Assembly (NCBI GenBank): GCA_034440615.1
Contig: JAOTOM010003986.1
Span: 62,001-126,000 of the forward strand
Direction of reading: 5' to 3'
Length of the DNA: 64,000 bases
DNA from: Ashinkailepas kermadecensis
Taxonomy: Eukaryota > Arthropoda > Thecostraca > Neolepadidae
A program made the position numbers and the translations under genes. The stretch's first letter is position 1. Each line of letters starts with the position of its first letter. Under the pieces are notes generated by a model. It ran no database searches. It was not told the origin of the DNA and saw only the letters and a program-made list of their open reading frames with translations. Shown here in pieces: positions 58,266 through 64,000 of this stretch.

Positions 58266-58429
58266 GGGGACGAGTGGTCTAGGGGATAGATGCTCGTCTC
58301 ACAATCGAAAGATTGTGGGTTCGAGTCTCACCTGTCGCTACTCTTCGCCCGCGACCAATCGGCGTGAGAGCTTGCCGACGCTATATGACTCAACGGTCGA
58401 CGTGTCGTAAAACCAATAACCAACCAACC
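58266..58429 (+). mobile_element. tRNA-derived SINE, 14-bp target duplication
   Basis: 164 bp, ~95% identical to the SINE at 54706. Boxes tggtctaggggatagatg and ggttcgagtctcacc; tail stem cgacgc ... gtgtcg, end aataaccaaccaacc. Flanked by agacatctctagcc at 58252-58265 and 58430-58443. It lies in the spacer between LINE ORF1 and ORF2. Confidence 0.94.
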
Positions 58430-58487
58430 AGACATCTCTAGCCCAACACGCATTTTTGCTTCTTAACCCGTTGTACTAATTAACCCG

Positions 58488-59046
58488 ATGACTAAACTAG
58501 TTTTACAATGGAACTGCAGAGGGATTCGCCCGAACATGGCTGACTTAGAAATAGTTTTGAACATGAAATGTCCAATTGCAGTATGTCTGCAAGAAACTAA
58601 GCTGCCGCTGCAGTCTTCATTCTATATCAAAGGTTACTCTGTGCTAACGAAAAACATGCCCTCAGGCACAGTTGCACATGAAGAAGTTATCCTAGCAATC
58701 AGCCATAACGCCCCGTACCAAGAAGTCGTTCTCAACACACCTCTCCAAGCCGTCGCTGCCAGAGTCTGTTTCAGTCACCACACAGTTACACTATGCTCAG
58801 TCTATCTGCCTCCGGGAATCCCGTTCCCTTCCGTCGAGCTAAGACGGTTGATGCTGGCGCTGCCTCCTCCTCTTCTACTTCTTGGCGACTTTAACGGACA
58901 GCACGTAGCTTGGGGATGCGATTATACCAATCCTCGAGGCCGCGTTATGGAGAGTTTTATTCACGACGAATCCCTCTGCCTTTTAAATACCGGTGTTGTC
59001 ACTCATTTTACATTCCCTTCTGGTGCTACATCTGCGATCGACCTTC
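58488..59046 (+). pseudogene. LINE ORF2 endonuclease domain, 3'-truncated
   Basis: ATG at 58488 (MTKLVLQWNCRGIRPNM). APE-type endonuclease motifs are all in frame: VCLQETKLPL, SVYLPPG, LLLGDFNGQHVAWGC, LCLLNTG, TFPSGATSAIDL. The SDH motif that normally follows is missing: from about 59047 the sequence is RT-thumb (PKTLPFCTW) of a different LINE. In the GDFN-x-HH motif the first His is Q. It is the best-preserved endonuclease start in the window. Confidence 0.85.
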
Positions 59047-60220
59047 GACAGAATCCGAAGACATTACCTTTCTGTACGTGGATAGTAATAATAAATAGTA
59101 AATAAAATAGTAAAATAGTAAAACTAGAGTGCGTCGAGTGATGCAAGTACAAACACTACCGATACCACCCTGGAACCTGGTTTCACCTCAAATTGACATA
59201 TCTTTGTCAGCCATGCACAAGGGAGACATCCCGTCGGAATTGTGTCGGTCGAGAACGATTGAACACCTGGACTCTTACCGAGGACACACAAGGATTTTTA
59301 CTGATGGTTCCAAGAGTACCACGGGAGCAGGGTGTGCTTTTGTGTGCGGTACTACTGTACGTTCGTTCAGTTTGCCTGTGTATATCTCTGTCTATAGCTC
59401 TGAACTTATTGCGATCGTGAAGGCACTGTCTTTTATAGAGGTTTCTCAAGACACGCTATATGTGATTCTATCTGACTCCCTTAGCAGCCTTTTGACACAG
59501 ACTGCATTTTATCCCTCGGACCCTCTACTACTTGACATTCTCATACGAATTACCACGGTGGAAAGGGAGGGGAAAAACCGTCTGCTTATGCTGGATCCCA
59601 ACCCACATCGGGGTGTGGGGAAACGAGCGCGCGGACACTGCGGCGAAGTGGGCAGCTCAGAATCCCCGCCAACGCACATACCCACTTCCTGCGAGGGACC
59701 ACTTCTCAAGAATCACAAATTTTATACTTGCTAAGTGGCAAACAGTATGGGACAAAAAAGCAACAATAAGTTACATGTAATCAAGCCATATCTAGGACCT
59801 TGGGAGTCATGCCTTCGCAGGTCCAGACAAGAGGAGGTCACACTTTGTAGGATGCGCATCGGGCACACTTACGCTACCCATCGCTACCTCCGGTGTGGGG
59901 AGGAGAGGCCGCGGTGCCCTCGCTATCTGGAAACCCTGACTGTACGTCATGTACTTCTCTCGCGCCAACAATTTGTACCAGAGCACCGATTGTTTTATGG
60001 AAGAGACACAGATCGTTTGACATATCAAGACATCCTGGGAAACAACTCAAAACTTGTGCATTCGGGAAGCTTGTTCCGTTACTTGTCGGCGATTGGCTTT
60101 CAAGCCACGTATACACCCAGGTAATAGCTCTCACCAACAGTGACGTACTAGTATAAAAGTTATGGGCGCCAATGATAAATTTTGGTCGAAGCGCCCTTAA
60201 GCCCAAATAACTAACTAACT
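59047..60220 (+). mobile_element. 5'-truncated LINE (connection, RNase H, tail)
   Basis: Starts at about 59047 with a piece matching 46735-46765. An AT-rich expansion (aatagtaaataaaatagtaa, 59085-59125) replaces a short coding stretch. Ends with hairpin (gggcgc ... gcgccc, 60163-60196) and aactaactaact to 60220. A minisatellite follows directly. Confidence 0.87.
59123..60124 (+). pseudogene. LINE ORF2 C-terminus (RNase H), one frameshift
   Basis: LPIPPWNLVSPQIDISLSAM, RNase H IFTDGSKSTTGAGCAF, YSSELIAIVKAL, LSDSLSSLLTQ, frameshift near 59575, then CWIPTHIGVWGNERADTAAK in a second frame, another shift near 59735, and CPRYLETLTVRHVLLSR (two of the Cys of the usual motif replaced). Ends IGFQATYTPR. 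Closest relative 46.9-47.8 kb. Confidence 0.88.
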
Positions 60221-60654
60221 CTCTCGTGGAGTCAGCGCCTTCGACGCCCGCGAGGCCTGTCTCGTCTCCATCTGCTCTGTCGTGGAGTCAGCGCCTCGAC
60301 GCCCGCGAGGCGTGTCTCGTCTCCATCTGCTCTGTCGTGGAGTCAGCGCCTCGACGCCCGCGAGGCGTGTCTCGTCTTCATCTGCTCTGTCGTGGAGTCA
60401 GAGCCTCGTCGCCCGCGAGGCGTGTCTCGTCTCCATCTGCTCTGTCGTGGAGTCAGCGCCTGGACGCCCGCGAGGCGTGTCTCGTCTCCATCTGCTCTGT
60501 CGTGGAGTCAGCGCCTCGATTCCCGCGAGGCGTGTCTCGTCTCCATCTGCTCTGTCGTGGAGTCAGCGCTTCGACGCCCGCGAGGCGTGTCTCGTCTCCA
60601 TATGCTCTGTCGTGGAGTCAGCGCCTCGACGCCCGCGAGGCGTGTTGCTGCTCG
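60221..60654. repeat. 55-bp minisatellite, ~8 units
   Basis: Units contain cgtggagtcagcgcctcgac and cgaggcgtgtctcgtctcca. It starts within a few bases of the LINE tail at 60220. Stop-free frames across it are repeat artefacts. Confidence 0.95.
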
Positions 60655-60723
60655 TAGCCAATCGCCATGCTTGATTTTATCATGCGAACGCGTCACAAAA
60701 GACGCCGTACAAAACTGGAACAT

Positions 60724-60729
60724 TTTATT
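60724..60729 (-). terminator. Poly(A) signal AATAAA, minus strand
   Basis: AATAAA read on the minus strand (tttatt on plus), about 615 nt downstream of the stop of the minus-strand gene at 61343. The position fits a 3' UTR of ordinary length. No cleavage site can be assigned. Confidence 0.4.
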
Positions 60730-61342
60730 CAAGTTCGAACAATGATTAACTTAGAGTAACATCGATCGGCAAATATATCGCAAAGCGTGCGTCGGGGCTC
60801 GCGCTGACAATTCCGTTAGCTGTTCGGTCGTGTCCACATAAACATCGAGAGCACGCGCAGTCACACGTCAGTATCACAAGACACGGCCGATATACACAGC
60901 AAGTGCAATTTAGCTTGAGCTCAGACAATATCGCAGTAGAATACAAAACACACTGCACTGGGACGCTCGTTCCAGCATAATAAAAGCCTTTGTACAGACT
61001 CGTGTTTTTCGCGCCAACACTGAAAAACAAACGCCGTCGTCTCATGTCACCGGCGGCGCCCGACACGATGAGACGAGCCACGTGTCTCCGTCTCGCCACG
61101 TGTCTCAGTCTCGCGAGCAGTGATTCGGTGAGCGCGCCATCCCATCGTCACCTCACGTCGCCTGACCGCTCGTGTCGCGTCTGCGAAGTGGACGACCCTG
61201 CGGCCAAGCTCGGGGCCCGACCGCCGCCGTCCGGCCGTGTCAGCGCAGTGACTAGACAGAAAAGTTCGACTGAGGTGAGTACGGGATTAACGCGCAATGG
61301 TTAGACGATTACACAATTCGGCCGAGCAGTGCCGTCAGGACG

Positions 61343-61983
61343 CTATACAAACTGCTCTCGCCTCCCGGAGGCACCCGCATCGTCCGACTCACGCACACTG
61401 TCCGCCTCCGCGTGCTGCACCTGTGGCTCCGACTTGGCGGCCGCACTGACACTGTCCTCCGCCGGGGGGCGCGGCTGTGGCTTGGTGCCCGCGCCCGGTT
61501 CGGGTCGCAGCGCTGGAGAAGTGGGAGGGCTGCATGCGGCTACGGCTGGCCCCGTGGGCGGTACGGCTGGGGGTCGTTCAGGCTGCCTCGTCGCCAACTC
61601 AGAATTCTCGCCCACCGGCCGACACTGAGCACCCGAAGCCTCTGACGCCGACTTGAGGAGCACACCCGTCACGACCGGCTTCGGCGTCGCCTGCCGCTCT
61701 GATGGCGCCGCCTGCGGTTCCGACGGTGGCGCCGCCTGCCGCTCCGACGGTGGCGCCACCTGCCACCCCGACGGTGTGGCACGGACGGACTGCCGCTCCG
61801 ATGGTGGCGCCGACTGCCGTTCCGATGGTAGCGCCGCTTGCCGCTCAGATGCCAGCGCCGCCTGCCGCGGGGCTGCGTCAGAGGAGCAGGTGGACGCCTG
61901 GCTTGCGGATCGACCGGCGTTGCCGAAGTTGGTGTATTTGACGCGTGCGCTAACACCCGGAACGTGCGGGGACGCGTACTCTC
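61343..61983 (-). CDS. Probable terminal exon of a minus-strand host gene, unidentified
   Basis: Acceptor tcgtgtttccag|GA at 61984-61985, coding to a stop at 61343 (...GASGRREQFV). The 1-nt overhang left by the 62899-63250 exon completes the first codon, giving KLSG-GEYASPHVPGVSARV without a stop. The middle carries an imperfect 6-8-residue repeat (SERQAAP/PSERQS types) rich in Pro, Ala, Ser, Gln, likely disordered. An alternative plus-strand frame (61653-62063) with a donor CAG|GTGAGA at 62037 also exists. I favour minus because of phase, neighbouring minus exons and the downstream poly(A) signal. Function unknown. Confidence 0.45.
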
Positions 61984-62274
61984 CTGGAAACACGATCCGC
62001 ATTCAGCAGAACGGGGGCATGCTGACCACCACGCAGGTGAGACCAACTTCACTTGACCGCTAGACATGTCCGGCCATCTTCAGCTGACCATCAGAGCCGG
62101 CGGATCATCCCGAGCTGGTAAACATAGGCGAAAATCGACTCCAAACATCAGTCAATTCAGACGAACCACACCAGCAGCCAATCTCGATCAACTAGTTCAC
62201 CTCGAGGAGCTCGGGCCATGCCAACTGACGGAATAGGTCTCGCCTAGCGTGCCATTGTGCACAGGTTAGCAAAC

Positions 62275-62720
62275 CGCCGTGTCGCATGCCGCTTCCGTGA
62301 TGTTAGTAAACCACCACATCTTGCATGCCGCTTCTGCGATGTTAGTAAACCACCACACCTTGCATGCCTCTTCTGTCATGTTAGCAAACCACTACCGCCT
62401 TCCATGCCGCTTCTGTCATGCTAGCAAACCACCACCCCTTGCATGCCACTTCTGTCATGTCAGCAACCCGCCAACTTACGCACCGTTTTCTGTCATCTCA
62501 GCAGGTCACCACCCGCCATGACGCCTCCGGAATGTCTGCGGACCACCACCGTGCATGCCTTTTGTCTTTCATTTTAGGAGGCCATCTTTCAGCATGCTAC
62601 TTCTGAAATTTCCGCTGATCACCACCTTCCATGCCGCTTTTTATAGTGTTGGTGCACCAGCATTAGTGCTATTTTCTATCACGTCAGCAGACCACCTGAC
62701 ATGCCGCTTCTGGACCGCTT
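62275..62720. repeat. 39-bp intronic tandem repeat
   Basis: Units with catgccgcttctgtcatgtt and agcaaaccaccac; starts at about 62285, 62324, 62363, 62403 and 62442, then increasingly degenerate copies to about 62720. It lies between the two downstream minus-strand exons. Confidence 0.85.
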
Positions 62721-62898
62721 CTAATCCTCGGACCGGATTAGAAAGCGTAAATCACTCAGTTCACACCACACGCAGACCCGACCGGAGGCGCCCGAGCCTG
62801 GCGTGGCCGGCACCCCCACTGCGCCCCGCCGCGCGGCAGCCCGCCGTGGCGCCGCCCGGCAGCGGGCGCCCGCTAACGATGCAGCCAGTGTCACCTAC

Positions 62899-63250
62899 CG
62901 GACAGTTTCGGCGGCGCCGCCAAGGCCGGTTCATCGGGCGGCGCGTCCAGACTGCTGACGCGCTCGGCACGCATCAGTTCGCCGCTGGCGCGCCCCAGCG
63001 GTCGGTGCGGCCGCGGCCGGCGCGCCTCGCCCTCGGGCAGCGAGTGCACGGTGGGCGGCGGCGGCCGGCGGCGCGCAGACTGCGCCGCCGCGCCGCCCTC
63101 GCCGCCCTCGCCGCCCATGTAGACGCCGCCGTCCACGGGCGACACGGGGCCGGCGCTGTTGTCCGATATGGACTTGCGCAGCTTGGGGTGGGCGGCGCCG
63201 GCGTCGGGCGGCGCCAGCAGACTCGGCGAGCTCTGGCTCTGACTCTGGAA
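62899..63250 (-). CDS. Probable internal exon of the minus-strand host gene
   Basis: 352 nt with acceptor cgtgtgcccag|TTC at 63251 and donor TCCG|GTAGGT at 62898. It reads FQSQSQSSPSLLAPPDAG, PKLRKSISDNSAGPVSPVDG, GGEGGEGG, RRRPPPPTVHSLPEGEARRP, RVSSLDAPPDEPALAAPPKL in one stop-free frame. The composition is low-complexity, GC-rich and proline-rich. RKSIS and RVSS look like basophilic kinase sites. This suggests a disordered cytoplasmic tail of a larger protein. The family is not recognised. Entry phase 0, exit phase 1, both matching the neighbouring exons. Confidence 0.6.
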
Positions 63251-63270
63251 CTGGGCACACGCGCAACGTC

Positions 63271-63595
63271 AGTGACACGTCACTGAATAGTCAGTGACAC
63301 GTCACTGAATAGTCAGTGTCACGTCACTGAATAGTCAGTGGCACGTCACTGAACAGTCAGTGACACGTCACTGAATAGTCAGTGACACGTCACTGAATAG
63401 TCAGTGACACGTCACTGAACAGTCAGTGACGTCACTGAACAGTCAGTGACACGTCACTCAATAGTCAGTGACACGTCACTCAATAGCCAGTGACACGTCA
63501 CTGAATAGTCAGTGACATGTTACTAAATAGTTAGTGACATGTCACTGAATAGTCAGTGACATGTCACTGAATAGTCAGTGACTTGTGACCCAGTC
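63271..63595. repeat. 22-bp intronic minisatellite with palindromic CRE-like core
   Basis: About 14-15 units of cagtgacacgtcactgaata-gt. Each unit contains AGTGAC-AC-GTCACT, a 6-bp inverted repeat. A 2-bp deletion in one unit creates a perfect TGACGTCA at 63427-63434. It lies ~20 bp upstream (minus-strand sense) of the acceptor of the 62899-63250 exon. Confidence 0.93.
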
Positions 63596-63614
63596 GTTAG
63601 CGACTTGTCAGAGG

Positions 63615-63795
63615 TACGCTAGTGACGCACCAGCTGATCACCAGTGGCCTGGTATCAGATACCCGATGAGTTATCATTGGATCGTCGGAGGACTGCCAGT
63701 GGCGCACCAACTTATCATCGGTGGCGCTGGTATCGGGTACTGTGTGAGCTATCATTCGGTCGTCAGAGGATCATTGGTACGTCGTCGATGTTCAG
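63615..63795. repeat. ~88-bp tandem duplication, diverged
   Basis: Two copies of a segment with cagtggcgcaccaacttatc, ctggtatcgggtac and gagctatcattcggtcgtc. Intronic, adjacent to the 22-bp array. Confidence 0.7.
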
Positions 63796-63955
63796 TGTTT
63801 ATAATACTTCCTTAGAAGATAATCGGTTGATATCCGGTGGACTCTGGTTAAGATATCGATCAGTTACTACGACCAATGCACAGCAAGTGACCCACTTATT
63901 GTCATTACGAGAGAATCACATCACACACAACACATCTCCGTCAGTCTCCGCTCAC

Positions 63956-64000
63956 CGACTCGAGGCCTATGTAGCTCTTCAGGCAGATCTTGACGATGGG
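63956..64000 (-). CDS. Partial exon of the minus-strand host gene at the window edge
   Basis: The minus strand reads PIVKICLKSYIGLES and ends with donor TCG|GTGAGC at 63955. Of the three frames only this one (phase 0) joins to an open frame in the 62899-63250 exon throughout; the phase-1 alternative hits a stop in that exon. The hydrophobic/basic pattern suggests a folded domain just before the disordered tail. Too short to identify. Confidence 0.45.

Larger units (their letters stand above)
57739..59046 (+). mobile_element. LINE fragment: ORF1 end + ORF2 endonuclease, with SINE
   Basis: Starts at the preceding tail inside ORF1 and ends at about 59046 inside the endonuclease, where it is fused to RT-thumb sequence of another LINE. 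A SINE sits in the ORF1-ORF2 spacer at 58266-58429. Confidence 0.83.

Noticed and set aside
60226..60745. Overlapping ORFs with LHLLCRGVSA-type repeats
   Set aside because: Frames of the 55-bp minisatellite, open because the unit has no stop.
61653..62063. Plus-strand exon ending in CAG|GTGAGA
   Set aside because: Possible, but the minus-strand model joins three exons in matching phases and has a downstream poly(A) signal. Kept as the alternative.

Overview
This window looks like repeat-dominated animal nuclear DNA, most probably arthropod. The reasons are spliced GC-rich exons with canonical GT/AG borders, no bacterial gene organisation, about twenty fragments of non-LTR retrotransposons (LINEs) of the endonuclease-RT-RNase H type (I-group in the broad sense), tRNA-derived SINEs, hAT-like DNA elements and many minisatellites. 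The species cannot be named from sequence alone.

Layout. 1-3.9 kb: a LINE cut by the window edge and three 3' LINE fragments. 4.2-9.3 kb: two likely exons of an unidentified plus-strand host gene; the intron holds a LINE with a second LINE nested in it (direct repeats acagaatgac) and an 84-bp minisatellite. 9.3-16.5 kb: tandem repeats, including a 1.5-kb array of 38/40-bp units. 16.8-32.2 kb: a nest. An old LINE fragment (17.03-31.90 kb) is flanked by direct copies of a 224-bp sequence and interrupted by a 5.87-kb nonautonomous hAT-like element (18110-23981, carrying a 2.4-kb array of 21-bp units) and by a near-full-length 6.5-kb LINE (25048-31591, 12-bp target duplication). 32.2-34.6 kb: mostly unrecognised DNA plus a 64-bp LINE-tail-only insertion. 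34.6-40.5 kb: a LINE 5' half joined to a second hAT-like copy that contains a large internal palindrome. 40.5-60.2 kb: an unbroken head-to-tail chain of LINE pieces, all on the plus strand, most beginning at the (AACT)n tail of the previous one; two SINEs with clean target duplications lie in this chain. 60.2-64 kb: a 55-bp minisatellite, then the 3' end of an unidentified minus-strand host gene with three phase-compatible exons and a poly(A) signal.

Every LINE copy is broken by stops, frameshifts or deletions, so none here appears able to move itself. The most interesting signal is the 3' terminus. LINEs and SINEs share a terminal hairpin (about 33 nt, 6-bp stem) followed by short AACC/AACT/ATCA repeats. 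In the SINEs the stem bases differ from the LINE but still pair. A 64-bp piece made of little more than this tail is inserted with its own 13-bp target duplication. Together these suggest a LINE-SINE pair in which the 3' hairpin is the recognition tag for reverse transcription.
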